Shown here: one piece after another, positions 1-8,231 of the stretch
How the letters are laid out: each line of letters starts with the position of its first letter
Position numbering within the stretch: the stretch's first letter is position 1
Source of the DNA: Paracoccus alkanivorans
GTDB taxonomy: Bacteria > Pseudomonadota > Alphaproteobacteria > Rhodobacterales > Rhodobacteraceae
Assembly (NCBI RefSeq): GCF_003697785.1
Contig: NZ_QOKZ01000003.1
Location: 434,001-498,000 of the forward strand
Direction of reading: 5' to 3'
DNA: 64,000 bases
The notes under the pieces: generated by a model
What the model was told of the DNA's origin: nothing
Database searches by the model: none
The model's input: the letters and a program-made list of their open reading frames with translations, nothing else
Translations under genes and position numbers: made by a program

Positions 1-12
1 CGTGACGGACAT
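1..12 (-). CDS. paaD: Probable start of paaD, cut by the window edge
   Basis: An ATG on the minus strand lies six bases after the paaC stop codon and reads four codons (M-S-V-T) before the window ends. In phenylacetate operons paaC is normally followed directly by paaD, the small protein needed to mature the iron site of the epoxidase, so the position fits. The product itself cannot be seen and the identification rests only on gene order. Confidence 0.35.
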
Positions 13-17
13 GGCGG

Positions 18-848
18 CTACCAGCTTGCGCCCGGATAGGCGCGCTGCAGGAACTGCATCTCGGCAAGGATATAGCCCAGATGTTCGGTATGCCGGCCCT
101 GCTTGCCGCCCTGGTGCACGTCGAACCGGGTTTCGGGCTTGCGCAGCGTGGCCTCGTCCAGCACCTCGTTTACATTGCGCTCCCATGCCGCCTGCAAATC
201 GGCCAGAACCGGGGCAATTCCGACCTTGGCCATCGCCTCGTCCACGGCGTCCGCCGTAAACAGTTCGCCCGTATAGGGCCAGAGCCGGTCAAGGGCATCC
301 TGCATTCTGTGATGGCTTTCCTCGGTGCCGTCACCCAGCCTGACGATCAGGTCCGAAGTTCGCTCCAGGTGATAGCTGACCTCTTTCAACGCCTTGGCGG
401 CGATCTCGGCCACGCGGGGGCTGCCGGATTTTGCCAGCGCGGTCAGCATCTCGAAATGCCATGCATCGAACAGGAATTCCCGCATCAGCGTCAGCGCCAT
501 GTCGCCGTTGGGCAATTCGACCAGCTTGGCGTTGCGGAATTTCATCGCGTCGCGCAGAAAGGCCAGATCATCAGCCGAGCGCCCCTTGTCCTCGACCTCG
601 GCAGCCAGGCCCAGCCACATCTGCGTGTGCCCGATCAGGTCCAGCGCGGTGTTGGCCAGTGCGATATCCTCTTCCAGCACCGGGCCATGACCGCACCATT
701 CCGAAAGCCGATGCCCGAGGATCAGCGTGTTGTCACCCATCCGGCACAGCCAGTCGAAGAAGGCGGGCTTCAGTTCGGCATCCGCCAAATGCGGATCATC
801 TGGCCGGGCTGCGGTCTCCTGCGCGCTTATGTCGGCAAGCGCGGTCAT
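18..848 (-). CDS. paaC: 1,2-phenylacetyl-CoA epoxidase subunit PaaC
   Basis: PaaC is the structural, non-metal partner of PaaA in the epoxidase that attacks the ring of phenylacetyl-CoA in the cytoplasm. The 276-residue protein is a helical ferritin-like subunit of the usual length, with the typical stretch DNTLILGHRLSEW near residue 38 and the C-terminal HTEHLGYILAEMQ. The start is taken as the ATG whose A is shared with the paaB stop (TGATG); a GTG one codon earlier is possible. The overlap implies translational coupling with paaB. The neighbours paaB and paaA leave little doubt about the assignment. Confidence 0.95.
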   Translation of the reverse strand: MTALADISAQETAARPDDPHLADAELKPAFFDWLCRMGDNTLILGHRLSEWCGHGPVLEEDIALANTALDLIGHTQMWLGLAAEVEDKGRSADDLAFLRDAMKFRNAKLVELPNGDMALTLMREFLFDAWHFEMLTALAKSGSPRVAEIAAKALKEVSYHLERTSDLIVRLGDGTEESHHRMQDALDRLWPYTGELFTADAVDEAMAKVGIAPVLADLQAAWERNVNEVLDEATLRKPETRFDVHQGGKQGRHTEHLGYILAEMQFLQRAYPGASW

Positions 849-1135
849 CACATATGTCCCACTTCATCGGGGATGTCGAAAAAGGTCGGGTGGCGATAGA
901 CCTTGCTTTCCGCCGGATCGAAAAGCGGTCCCTTTTCCGAAGGCGCCGAAGCGGTGATATCGGTGGATTTAACCGCCCAGATCGAGACCCCCTCCTTGCG
1001 GCGGGTATAGACGTCACGGGCGTTGTTGATCGCCATCTCGGCATCCGGCGCATGCAGGCTGCCCACATGGCGATGGTTCAGCCCGTGCTGACCCCGGATA
1101 AAGATTTCCCATAGCGGCCATTCCTTTTTGGACAT
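848..1135 (-). CDS. paaB: 1,2-phenylacetyl-CoA epoxidase subunit PaaB
   Basis: This 95-residue protein is the small subunit of the phenylacetyl-CoA epoxidase, thought to bridge PaaAC units and help electron delivery from the PaaE reductase. The characteristic N-terminus WPLWEIFIRGQHGLNHRHVG and the phrase HAPDAEMAINNARDVYTRR are clear family signatures, and the length is standard. A GGGGAG ribosome site precedes the ATG. It lies 15 bases after paaA and overlaps paaC by one base, so the genes are one transcript. Confidence 0.96.
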   Translation of the reverse strand: MSKKEWPLWEIFIRGQHGLNHRHVGSLHAPDAEMAINNARDVYTRRKEGVSIWAVKSTDITASAPSEKGPLFDPAESKVYRHPTFFDIPDEVGHM

Positions 1136-1150
1136 CGGTAGCTGCTCCCC

Positions 1151-2146
1151 TTACTCGGCTGCGAGGGCGGCGGCCCTGCGGGCTGCGGATTTCTCGGCAT
1201 AGGCGGTCAGGCCATCGCGGAACCATGCGCCCTGTTCCCATGCATTGCGGCGAGCCTCCAGCCGTTCCCGGTTGCAGGGGCCGTTGCCTTTCAGCACCTC
1301 GAAGAACTCTTCCCAATCGGGTTGCGCGAAATCGTAATGGCCGCGCTCGTCGTTCCATTTCAATGTCTCGTCAGGAACGGTCAGGCCCAGGTATTCTGCC
1401 TGCGGCACCGTCTCATCGACGAATTTCTGGCGCAGTTCGTCATTGGTGTTCATCTTGATCTTCCACGCCATGGACTGCGCGGAATGGACCGAGTCCTTGT
1501 CGGATGGCCCGAACATCATCAGCGCCGGATACCAGAAGCGGTTGAGCGCGTCCTGTGCCATTTCCTTCTGCTCGGGCGTGCCCTGCGCCATCTTCATCAT
1601 GATCGCGTAGCCTTGCCGCTGGTGGAAACTTTCCTCCTTGCAGATGCGGATCATCGCACGGCTGTAGGGGCCGTAAGAGGTCCGTTGCAGCGGCACCTGG
1701 TTCATGATCGCTGCGCCATCCACCAGCCAGCCGACAGCGCCCATATCGGCCCATGTCAGCGTCGGGTAGTTGAAGATGGAACTGTATTTCATCGCGCCTG
1801 AATGCAGCTTTTCCATCAACTCGTCGCGGCTGACGCCCAGTGTCTCGGCGGCGCTGTAAAGATACAGCCCATGCCCCGCCTCGTCCTGCACCTTGGCCAG
1901 CAGGATTGCCTTGCGCTCCAGCGTGGGTGCGCGGGTGATCCAGTTGCCTTCGGGAAGCTGCCCGACGATCTCGCTATGGGCGTGCTGGCCGATCTGGCGG
2001 ATCAGTGTCTTGCGATAGCCTTCGGGCATCCATTCCTTGGGCTCGATCTTTTCGCCCCGGTCGATGCGTTCCTGAAAGGCGCGCTCTTCGGGAGACATGT
2101 CCTCAAGGGATTTCATGCCTTCCGACTTTACCATCTGTGCATACAT
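1151..2146 (-). CDS. paaA: 1,2-phenylacetyl-CoA epoxidase catalytic subunit PaaA
   Basis: PaaA carries the di-iron centre that epoxidises the aromatic ring of phenylacetyl-CoA, the committed step of the aerobic hybrid phenylacetate pathway. The 331-residue protein shows two ExxH iron-ligand motifs: E89-A-G-H92 in [11 protein letters not shown] and E172-S-F-H175 in [12 protein letters not shown]59 in QHAHSE is a further likely ligand. The ATG follows a GGGAGG site at good spacing and begins 15 bases after the stop of a small upstream gene. Typical family length, nothing missing. Confidence 0.97.
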   Translation of the reverse strand: MYAQMVKSEGMKSLEDMSPEERAFQERIDRGEKIEPKEWMPEGYRKTLIRQIGQHAHSEIVGQLPEGNWITRAPTLERKAILLAKVQDEAGHGLYLYSAAETLGVSRDELMEKLHSGAMKYSSIFNYPTLTWADMGAVGWLVDGAAIMNQVPLQRTSYGPYSRAMIRICKEESFHQRQGYAIMMKMAQGTPEQKEMAQDALNRFWYPALMMFGPSDKDSVHSAQSMAWKIKMNTNDELRQKFVDETVPQAEYLGLTVPDETLKWNDERGHYDFAQPDWEEFFEVLKGNGPCNRERLEARRNAWEQGAWFRDGLTAYAEKSAARRAAALAAE

Positions 2147-2161
2147 GCCGTGCCTCCCGTT

Positions 2162-2329
2162 TCAGATCCGTTCGAGGGTGGTCGTGATCGTCCCGCCACC
2201 GGCCTTCATGTGCCACGTGCCGCCGGGCAGCCCCGCGGCGGAAACCCTGCTCAATTCTACCACATCCGCCCGATTCATGCGCGGCACGCGATAGTGACCA
2301 GCAGGCATGCGCTGCAAGGCGTCCGTCAT
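2162..2329 (-). CDS. Small hypothetical protein at the head of the paa operon
   Basis: This 55-residue reading frame starts at an ATG preceded by a clear GGAGGA site seven bases upstream; an in-frame ATG 36 bases earlier has no such site. It ends 15 bases before paaA and starts about 40 bases downstream of the predicted paa promoter, so it is the first gene of the operon. The sequence (MTDALQRMPAGHYRVPRMNR at the start, TWHMKAGGG in the middle) has no membrane segment, signal peptide or cysteine. I do not recognise the family. It may be a leader-type or accessory protein of the epoxidase operon; the function is unknown. Confidence 0.62.
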   Translation of the reverse strand: MTDALQRMPAGHYRVPRMNRADVVELSRVSAAGLPGGTWHMKAGGGTITTTLERI

Positions 2330-2371
2330 GTGGCTTTCCTCCGTGGAATCACAGGTGAAGATCAATTCACC

Positions 2372-2383
2372 GACCGATCGGTC
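2372..2383. promoter_or_regulatory. Palindromic operator of the paa operon
   Basis: GACCGATCGGTC is a perfect 12-bp palindrome lying just downstream of the predicted -10 box and about 43 bases before the start of the small first gene. The ACCG-N-CGGT style is that of TetR-family operators; the PaaR repressor of actinobacteria is known to use an ACCGnnCG-type site. A repressor here would block promoter clearance. No TetR gene is next to it within the window. Confidence 0.6.
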
Positions 2384-2386
2384 ACT

Positions 2387-2415
2387 AATATAGCGCAGAA
2401 AACATCACTCGTGAA
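2387..2415 (-). promoter_or_regulatory. Predicted sigma-70 promoter of the paa operon
   Basis: On the minus strand a -35 box TTCACG (2410-2415) is separated by exactly 17 bases from a -10 box TATATT (2387-2392). The match to TTGACA/TATAAT is four of six and five of six. The 157-base gap after paaX is AT-rich compared with the surrounding coding DNA, as expected for a promoter. The start of transcription would fall inside or beside the palindrome at 2372-2383. Confidence 0.5.
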
Positions 2416-2486
2416 TACTATTTTCAAGATTTAGTGTGATGCTTTTCGATGCGAGAATATTATCATACAGAACAAGCCATTGACGC

Positions 2487-3335
2487 CTATGCGATTCGCA
2501 GGCTGGCCAGCCTTGCATCGGTTTCGGGGGTCGATGCAGCCAGATTCCCCTCAGAATCGGCAAAGCTCTCTCCCACGTGACGGTCCGCTGCCCGCGATAG
2601 TGCAAGGTAGATGTCGCGAAACACTTTCCGGGCCTTGTTTGCTGGCCAGTCGGCAGGCAGTGCCTCGGCGGGCAGACGGGGATCGGTCAATGCCGCGTGG
2701 CGATACTCGTCCACCAGCCGCAGTCGCAGCGCCAGCGCTTCGGCGCCGGTCAGCGCGCCTGTCCGGCCTTCGTCCCTAATCGGCGCGAAACGTGTCAGGA
2801 AACGGCGATAGCTTCCCGCGATCTCTTTCAGTGGCCAGTATCGTTGGGCAAAACCCGCCATGTCCCGCGACCCCGAGACCACCTGTGCCTCCATGACCGG
2901 ACCATTGGGCAGGGTGGTGTCGTCATGATGAGGCGCCGCGATGAACGCGTCGCCAAGCTGGACCCAACCGGGCGGTATCGGTCCGGAACCGTTGCATGGT
3001 GCCAGCAGCCAACCCCTTGCCGGGGCGGGTGGATCAAACAGGATACGCGCGGCCCGTCGGAACTCGGTCTGCCCGGCATTGGAAAGACGATAATAACTTT
3101 TCCTGCCGATCCGCTGCCCCTCCAGCCGTCCGGCGCTGACCAGCCGCCAGACGGCGGTTCGCACCAGGCTTTCGCTGATGCCGTGCCGGGCACAGCATTC
3201 GATCAAGGTGCCCATCCACAAGACACCGCCACGTGGGTCGACCACATCGCCATAGATCGTCACGATGAAGGAGGAGGCCCGGGGCGGATCGTTTTCGAAT
3301 ACCGCACGTGTCGAATCGCCCCGCTCTTGTTTCAT
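2487..3335 (-). CDS. paaX: PaaX-family transcriptional repressor
   Basis: PaaX proteins are winged-helix regulators that sense phenylacetyl-CoA and repress paa genes. This 282-residue protein has the family architecture: an N-terminal wing domain (FIVTIYGDVVDPRGG near residue 22, then SESLVRTAVWRLVSAGRLEG near 53), a middle domain (ARGWLLAPCNGSGP near 105) and the C-terminal region with LRLRLVDEYRHAALTDPRLP. It lies immediately upstream of the paa operon on the same strand, with a 157-base promoter gap between. The ribosome site is weak. It is slightly shorter than the approximately 300-residue norm. Confidence 0.93.
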   Translation of the reverse strand: MKQERGDSTRAVFENDPPRASSFIVTIYGDVVDPRGGVLWMGTLIECCARHGISESLVRTAVWRLVSAGRLEGQRIGRKSYYRLSNAGQTEFRRAARILFDPPAPARGWLLAPCNGSGPIPPGWVQLGDAFIAAPHHDDTTLPNGPVMEAQVVSGSRDMAGFAQRYWPLKEIAGSYRRFLTRFAPIRDEGRTGALTGAEALALRLRLVDEYRHAALTDPRLPAEALPADWPANKARKVFRDIYLALSRAADRHVGESFADSEGNLAASTPETDARLASLRIA

Positions 3336-3352
3336 GTCACACCGATCAAGAA

Positions 3353-3387
3353 ATCCCGCCCAGGATTGTAAGATGCCCGGGCGGGAT
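3353..3387 (-). terminator. Hairpin terminator of the dicarboxylate operon
   Basis: Arms ATCCCGCCCAGG (3353-3364) and CCCGGGCGGGAT (3376-3387) pair at 11 of 12 positions around an 11-base loop. On the minus strand the stem is followed by TTCTTGATC, a weak U-tract. It lies between the last gene of the ten-gene operon (stop at 3412) and paaX (start at 3335), so it should separate the two units. Confidence 0.65.
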
Positions 3388-3411
3388 TGTCAGCACTTCG
3401 GCATGACGGCC

Positions 3412-3867
3412 CTAGCCGCGCCCCGCCATCAGGCGCAGGGGGGTATAGGTGATGACGGTCTCGCCGCGTTGATTGACGATACGGTTGCGGGTTCTGACCA
3501 ATCCGCGCCCGGCCTTTTTCGCGGGCCGCAACTCGGTGACCTCGATTTCGACATGGATCGTGTCGCCCTGCAATACCGGGGCCTCGACATTCATCTCCAT
3601 ATGCAGAAAGGCCAGCCCAGTTCCTTGCGCGGCGGCGTTCAGCACCAGCCCCTCGGCCAGTGACAGAACCAGCGCGGCGGGCGCGGGCCTGCCCGGAATG
3701 GCGGAATGCGCGGCGCGAAACTCGGCATCGACGAAAAGGGATTCCAGCATGCCCGCCGAATTCACGAAATTGACGATATCCGTTTCGGTGATCGTGCGAC
3801 CAAAGGTTCGAAAGCTGTCGCCAAGCTTCAGGTCGTTCCAGTAAAAACCCTCACCAAGCAATTTCAT
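3412..3867 (-). CDS. MaoC-like (hot-dog fold) dehydratase, last gene of the operon
   Basis: The 151-residue protein has the MaoC/hydratase-2 pattern: an N-terminal GRTITETDIVNFVNSAG segment, GRPAPAALVLSLAEGLV, and the strand set APVLQGDTIHVEIEVTE. The catalytic D-x4-H motif is not clearly present (SAGMLESLFVDAEF occupies that region), so it may bind rather than hydrate an acyl-CoA, or use other residues. An AGGAG site precedes the ATG. It is 73 bases downstream of the TRAP binding protein and is the final gene before a terminator hairpin. It is a second MaoC family member in the operon and could act on another CoA intermediate. Confidence 0.85.
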   Translation of the reverse strand: MKLLGEGFYWNDLKLGDSFRTFGRTITETDIVNFVNSAGMLESLFVDAEFRAAHSAIPGRPAPAALVLSLAEGLVLNAAAQGTGLAFLHMEMNVEAPVLQGDTIHVEIEVTELRPAKKAGRGLVRTRNRIVNQRGETVITYTPLRLMAGRG

Positions 3868-3940
3868 ATGCCGCTCCTTTCATTTGTCGCCTGACAGACC
3901 ACCACCCGGCCGGTGCCGGATGGCGGCGACCCTGTATGGA

Positions 3941-4999
3941 TCAGTTGGATGAAGCGGCTGCGTTCCCCCCGGCCCCATGCTTGGCCAGAGCGTCCCGGAA
4001 AGCTTGCAGCACCTCGGTTCCCGGAAGGCCGCGCCCGTCCAGATCCTTGGCCCATTTTTCGCCGATGGTGGACATACGCTTGCCGATCTCGGTTACGTCC
4101 TCTTCCGGAAGCGAAACGAATTTCACTCCCGCGTCCGCCATGGTCTGCTTGTCCTCAAGATCAAGCTCCTCGGCTGTTTCGCAGGCCGAGCGGATAACCT
4201 CTTCGGCGGCATCCGTCATGGCTTTCTGGATTTCGGGCGAAAGCTGGTTCCAGCGATCCTCGCTGATGACATAGCTGGCCACGAAAGAGCCGAAATTCAT
4301 GCCCTGCGTGCCATAGGCCAGCGCCGGTTCAAGTTCGTATGGAAGAACACTGGAATGCGGGAACAGCACGCCGTCAATGGTGCCACGGGTCAGGGCTTCG
4401 CGCGTCTCGGGCGCCGGAATATTGACGGGCGTCGCATCCATCAACTGCACCGCGATTTCCTTGGTCCCGCCGGTCGCCCGCAGTTTCATTCCCTTGAAGC
4501 TGTCGATATCGGTAATTTCCTGCTTGGCGGTGAGTATCTGGTAAGGGGACAGAACCATCACCAGCAGCATGCGCACGCCTTGCGGCGCCAGTTCGGCCTC
4601 GTCCAGCACGCCGCCGGGTTTGGCGATGGACCAATAGGCCTCGGTTCCCTGGCAGGAAGAGTTGAACGCCTCGGGCAGTTCGCCGACCGCCGCGAGCGGC
4701 AGCTTGTCGGCGACATAGGAGACGCCGACATAACCGATATCCACGGTATTTGTCTGCGCCAGCGACAGAAGATCCTTGGATTTGCCAAGTTGCTCTGCGG
4801 GGTAGTATTCGAATTCGACCTCGCCGCCGGTCAGTTCGGTGACCTTGTCCATCCAGACCTTGGTCATGTTTTCGGCGATATAATGACCTACTGGGAAACT
4901 ATCCGCGACTCGCAGGGTCTCTGCCATGGCGAATGACGGGATGGTCAGGGCCGTAGCCATTGCGGCCAGTACCGCAGGCGTATTTTTTCCGGTATTCAT
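3941..4999 (-). CDS. dctP: TRAP transporter substrate-binding protein, DctP family
   Basis: This periplasmic protein captures a carboxylate and hands it to the DctQM permease. The chosen start (MNTGKNTPAV) follows a GGAGGAGG site and gives a normal signal peptide ending near residue 26 (SFAMA). The mature part shows the DctP order: ADSFPVGHY, AEQLGKSKDLL, then KGMKLRATGGTKEIAVQL near residue 165, which contains the arginine that usually binds the substrate carboxylate. A final alanine-rich tail is present. It is the third TRAP gene, 41 bases after dctM, within the CoA-enzyme operon, so its substrate is presumably the acid degraded there. Confidence 0.93.
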   Translation of the reverse strand: MNTGKNTPAVLAAMATALTIPSFAMAETLRVADSFPVGHYIAENMTKVWMDKVTELTGGEVEFEYYPAEQLGKSKDLLSLAQTNTVDIGYVGVSYVADKLPLAAVGELPEAFNSSCQGTEAYWSIAKPGGVLDEAELAPQGVRMLLVMVLSPYQILTAKQEITDIDSFKGMKLRATGGTKEIAVQLMDATPVNIPAPETREALTRGTIDGVLFPHSSVLPYELEPALAYGTQGMNFGSFVASYVISEDRWNQLSPEIQKAMTDAAEEVIRSACETAEELDLEDKQTMADAGVKFVSLPEEDVTEIGKRMSTIGEKWAKDLDGRGLPGTEVLQAFRDALAKHGAGGNAAASSN

Positions 5000-5040
5000 T
5001 GCATTCCTCCTCCTGTTGAATCTCTTGGCCCGGGCTTGCC

Positions 5041-6324
5041 TCACATGGTCGAGGGCAGCCACAGGACCAGGCCCGGGAACAGCACCAGCAGCGCGATCAC
5101 CAGCAGATGCGCCCAGACATGCGGCATCACGCCCCGGAACAATTCGCCCAGTGGCCGCCTCGTATAACGGGCCACGACGAAGACATTCATCCCCATCGGC
5201 GGCGTCACCATGCCGACTTCGGCGGTGACGATGACCACCACACCGAACCAGACCGGGTCAAAGCCAAGCTGCGTGATGATCGGCAGGATGACCGGCACGG
5301 TCAGAATCAGGATGGCGATCTGATCCATGAAGAAACCGAGGATCAGGTAACCGATCAGGATGATTGCCATGATGACGAGCGGCGCCAGCCCGAGCCCGCC
5401 GATCCAGCTTGCCAGGTCGTTGGTTACCCGCGACAGCGTCAGGAAATAGCCGAAGATATGCGCGCCGAGGATGATGAACAGGATCATCGCCGTGGTATGC
5501 GCGGTATTGCGTAACGCGATCAGCATGCTTTCCAGATTCAGCTTGCGCTCTTTCGCGGCCAGCAGCATGGCGACGAAAGCTCCGATCCCCGATGCTTCGG
5601 TCGGCGTGGAGAAACCGGAATAGATCGCGCCGGTCACCGCCAGGAACAAAAGCAGCATCGGTCCGACATGTTTCAGCGAAGCGATTTTCTCACGCAGCGT
5701 ATATGTTCGACCCGCCGGGGCCGCCGCCGGGTCGAGCCGGACCAGAACGGCGATGGTCAGAATGATCGCCATGGTCACGATAGCGCCCGGGACCACCCCG
5801 CCGATCAGCAGGTCGCCCACCGGCAGATCCGCGATGATGCCATAGAGGATCAGGGCGATGGATGGCGGGATCAACATGGCCAGGGTTCCCGAAATGGCTA
5901 CGGCTCCACCGGCAAGCTTGGGGTCATAGCCCTGTTCCATCATCGACGGGATCGAGGTAGAGGCCAAGGTCGCCGCGGCGGCTGTGCTGGAGCCCGAGAT
6001 AGCACCGAACCCGGCCCCTGCGATCGCCGTCGCCATCGCCAGCCCGCCACGCAACCGGCCGACCCAGATACTTGCCGCCCGGAACAGGTCCTTCGCCACC
6101 CCCGACAGGATCACGAATTCGGCCATCAGGATGAACATCGGGATGGTGATGATCTCATAGGAGCTTGCCGTGGACAGCGGAGAGGTGCGCAGGATCCCCG
6201 CGACAAAGCTCCAGCCCCCCAGCAGATACAGCCCGATCGCCCCGGAAACCGACATCGCAAGCGCAACGGGTAGCCCGGTCACCAGGAACAGCGCCAGCAA
6301 CAGCAAGACGAATGCGACGGTCAT
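5041..6324 (-). CDS. dctM: TRAP transporter large permease, DctM family
   Basis: DctM is the sodium-coupled channel subunit of TRAP importers. The 427-residue protein has about 12 hydrophobic segments and the family phrases GLPVALAMSVSGAIGLY, AGAGFGAISGSSTAAAATLA and IPPSIALILYGIIADLPVGD, ending in a hydrophobic helix. The start codon overlaps the dctQ stop by four bases (ATGA). Length is normal. It works with the neighbouring dctQ and dctP products in the inner membrane. Confidence 0.95.
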   Translation of the reverse strand: MTVAFVLLLLALFLVTGLPVALAMSVSGAIGLYLLGGWSFVAGILRTSPLSTASSYEIITIPMFILMAEFVILSGVAKDLFRAASIWVGRLRGGLAMATAIAGAGFGAISGSSTAAAATLASTSIPSMMEQGYDPKLAGGAVAISGTLAMLIPPSIALILYGIIADLPVGDLLIGGVVPGAIVTMAIILTIAVLVRLDPAAAPAGRTYTLREKIASLKHVGPMLLLFLAVTGAIYSGFSTPTEASGIGAFVAMLLAAKERKLNLESMLIALRNTAHTTAMILFIILGAHIFGYFLTLSRVTNDLASWIGGLGLAPLVIMAIILIGYLILGFFMDQIAILILTVPVILPIITQLGFDPVWFGVVVIVTAEVGMVTPPMGMNVFVVARYTRRPLGELFRGVMPHVWAHLLVIALLVLFPGLVLWLPSTM

Positions 6325-6896
6325 AGGGCCTGGTCCTTGTCATGAAGGTCGGTTTCATGGGGGACCGGCATGTCAGCGAGTTGCTGCCCGCTCCAGCAGG
6401 AAAGCATGTGCTGCACCGTGCGGACAGTGCATCGGAGGGCGATCACGCCCGCGCCGATCACGACCATCAGATAGGAAGGCCATGTCGGCCATGGAACGGT
6501 CGCGCTGATAAGATCGCCACCGCTCCATGCGGCGATCAGGCGATGACCCGCCTGTTGGGCGATGACCAGCAGGATGAGAGTTGCCAGCAGATACCCGAGC
6601 CCCTGTGAGCCGTGCATGAAGCGGCGCGGCAGCTTGTAGACGAACATGTCTATGGCGATATGGCCATGCTGCTTCATCGTGTCCGAGAGCGCGAGGAAGA
6701 AAGCCCCCACCATCAGGTAGCTGCCTATCAGGTCATAGGACCATGACAGCGGCTGCCGGAACAGATATCGCATCGACACATCCGTCACCACGACCAGCAT
6801 GATGGTGCCGAGCGCGAAACCGGACAGAAGAACAAGTATACGTTCAATTCCGGACAGGGCCCGGCCGAACGAGCCATCCTTTCCTGTCACTGTCAT
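6321..6896 (-). CDS. dctQ: TRAP transporter small permease, DctQ family
   Basis: The small membrane subunit stabilises DctM. From the chosen ATG (MTVTGKDGSFGRALSGIERI, with AGGGAGG nine bases upstream) the protein is 191 residues with four predicted helices. It carries the typical MRYLFRQPLSWSYDLIGSYL around residue 44. A further 23 in-frame residues upstream lack family similarity and overlap the gap after the lyase gene, so the longer start was rejected. It overlaps dctM by four bases and follows the CitE-like gene by 25 bases. Confidence 0.93.
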   Translation of the reverse strand: MTVTGKDGSFGRALSGIERILVLLSGFALGTIMLVVVTDVSMRYLFRQPLSWSYDLIGSYLMVGAFFLALSDTMKQHGHIAIDMFVYKLPRRFMHGSQGLGYLLATLILLVIAQQAGHRLIAAWSGGDLISATVPWPTWPSYLMVVIGAGVIALRCTVRTVQHMLSCWSGQQLADMPVPHETDLHDKDQAL

Positions 6897-6921
6897 CTGA
6901 ACCCTCCCTTTTATCTCCTGG

Positions 6922-7782
6922 TCAGCCGCCTGCAGCGGCAATGATCCGGCGCGCAGCGCGTTCATGCGGCTTGTCGATCATCATGCCGTCAATGCTGACG
7001 ACCCCTGTGCCGGTATGTTCTTCCAGCGCGGCCAGCACCTGCCGCGCCCAGGCCAGCTCTTTTTCCGTTGGTGCGAATATCGCGTTGACGATGTCGATAT
7101 GAGCGGGATGAATGAGTGCCTTGGCTGCAAAGCCGTCCCGGCGGGCCTGCCGCGTCTCGGCGGCCAGCCCGGACAGATCCCTGATATTCGTATAGACCGC
7201 ATCGATGGCCGGCACCCCCGCCGCCGTTGCCGCCATCAGGCACAGGTTGCGGGCCAGAAGGAAAGGCGCAGTATAACCCTCGTCCTCGCGATTTTCCGTT
7301 GCGCCCAGATCGGCGGCCAGATCCTCGCCACCCCAAAGCAGGCCGCGAAGCCTCGGCCCTGCCGAGATATAGCTTTGCAGCCCCAGCACGGCCCCGGCGC
7401 TTTCGGTTGCAACCGGGATGATGCCGGTCTCGCCCGCCGCTATCCCCTCCACGGCCTCCAGGGCATCCAGCATATGCGAAAGGCGCCGGATATCGTCACC
7501 GCCGGTCGATTTCGGCAGCATGATCCCGTCCGGGCGGCCCGGCATGACCGCAGCCAGATCGCCTGCTGTCAGACCGGTGCCGAAATCGTTTACACGCACG
7601 TAAACCAGTTTGCCTGCACGATCGGCCTGCAGCTTCATGGCGACTTCGGATCGCGCCGCGATCTTTTGCTCCTCCGCGACCGAGTCTTCGAGATCGAGGA
7701 TCAGCAGATCTGCATTCGTGAGACGTGCCTTATCGAATTTCCGGGTGCTGTCACCCGGAACGAACAGAAGCGAACGCATCAT
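6922..7782 (-). CDS. CitE-like CoA-ester lyase (citramalyl/methylmalyl-CoA type)
   Basis: Members of this family split 3-hydroxyacyl-CoA thioesters such as citramalyl-CoA (to acetyl-CoA and pyruvate) or beta-methylmalyl-CoA (to propionyl-CoA and glyoxylate), using a divalent metal. The 286-residue protein has RSLLFVPG (3-10), DLEDSV (30-35), the arginine in VRVND, the metal glutamate in ATESAGA, the metal aspartate in GGEDLAADLG, and the C-terminal lid aspartate in IDGMMIDKPH. A GGAGG site precedes the start, which overlaps the MaoC stop (ATGA). Sitting between a TRAP importer and a MaoC hydratase, it probably makes the final C-C cleavage of the pathway. Confidence 0.92.
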   Translation of the reverse strand: MMRSLLFVPGDSTRKFDKARLTNADLLILDLEDSVAEEQKIAARSEVAMKLQADRAGKLVYVRVNDFGTGLTAGDLAAVMPGRPDGIMLPKSTGGDDIRRLSHMLDALEAVEGIAAGETGIIPVATESAGAVLGLQSYISAGPRLRGLLWGGEDLAADLGATENREDEGYTAPFLLARNLCLMAATAAGVPAIDAVYTNIRDLSGLAAETRQARRDGFAAKALIHPAHIDIVNAIFAPTEKELAWARQVLAALEEHTGTGVVSIDGMMIDKPHERAARRIIAAAGG

Positions 7783-8231
7783 GCGGGTTTCCTCCGCATC
7801 ATCGCCGCGCGGCGGGCGGTGGCCACGATTTCGCCGCGTTGATTCAGGCAGCGATGCTCGAATTCGACGATGCCCGCATCCGGACGCGATTTGCTGGCAC
7901 GCAGCGAGACGACCTCGGTTTCGGCGCGCAGCGTATCGCCGTGAAATACAGGCCTTGGAAAGCGGACCTCCTGCATGCCCAGATTGCCGATGGTGGTGCC
8001 GAGCGTGGTGTCCTGCACGCTCATCCCGACCATGATGGCCAGGGTCATCATGCTATTGAACAGCCGCTGCCCCCATTCCGTCCCTTCCGAGAAATGCGCG
8101 TCGAGATGCAATGGCTGCGGATTCATCGTCATCAGGCTGAACATGGTGTTGTCGGCTTCGGACACGGTCCGGCTCAGTTCGTGGCGAAAACGCTGGCCTG
8201 CGTGAAAATCCTCGAAATACAATCCGCTCAT
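7779..8231 (-). CDS. MaoC-family acyl-CoA hydratase (itaconyl/mesaconyl-CoA hydratase-like)
   Basis: The 150-residue single-domain protein carries MTMNPQPLHLDAHF near residue 37, the hot-dog hydratase motif in its form with asparagine replacing the usual aspartate, as I recall from itaconyl- and mesaconyl-CoA hydratases. It also has SVQDTTLGTTIGNLGM and FPRPVFHGDTLRAETEV. It should add water across the double bond of an unsaturated C5-type acyl-CoA to give the hydroxyacyl-CoA that the adjacent CitE-like lyase cleaves. It overlaps both neighbours by four bases. The 28 extra in-frame residues upstream are arginine-rich non-coding-like sequence and were excluded. Confidence 0.88.
   Translation of the reverse strand: MSGLYFEDFHAGQRFRHELSRTVSEADNTMFSLMTMNPQPLHLDAHFSEGTEWGQRLFNSMMTLAIMVGMSVQDTTLGTTIGNLGMQEVRFPRPVFHGDTLRAETEVVSLRASKSRPDAGIVEFEHRCLNQRGEIVATARRAAMMRRKPA

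Noticed and set aside
2405..2605. 66-codon minus-strand frame between paaX and the paa promoter
   Set aside because: It overlaps the end of paaX in another frame and runs through the AT-rich promoter; no ribosome site.
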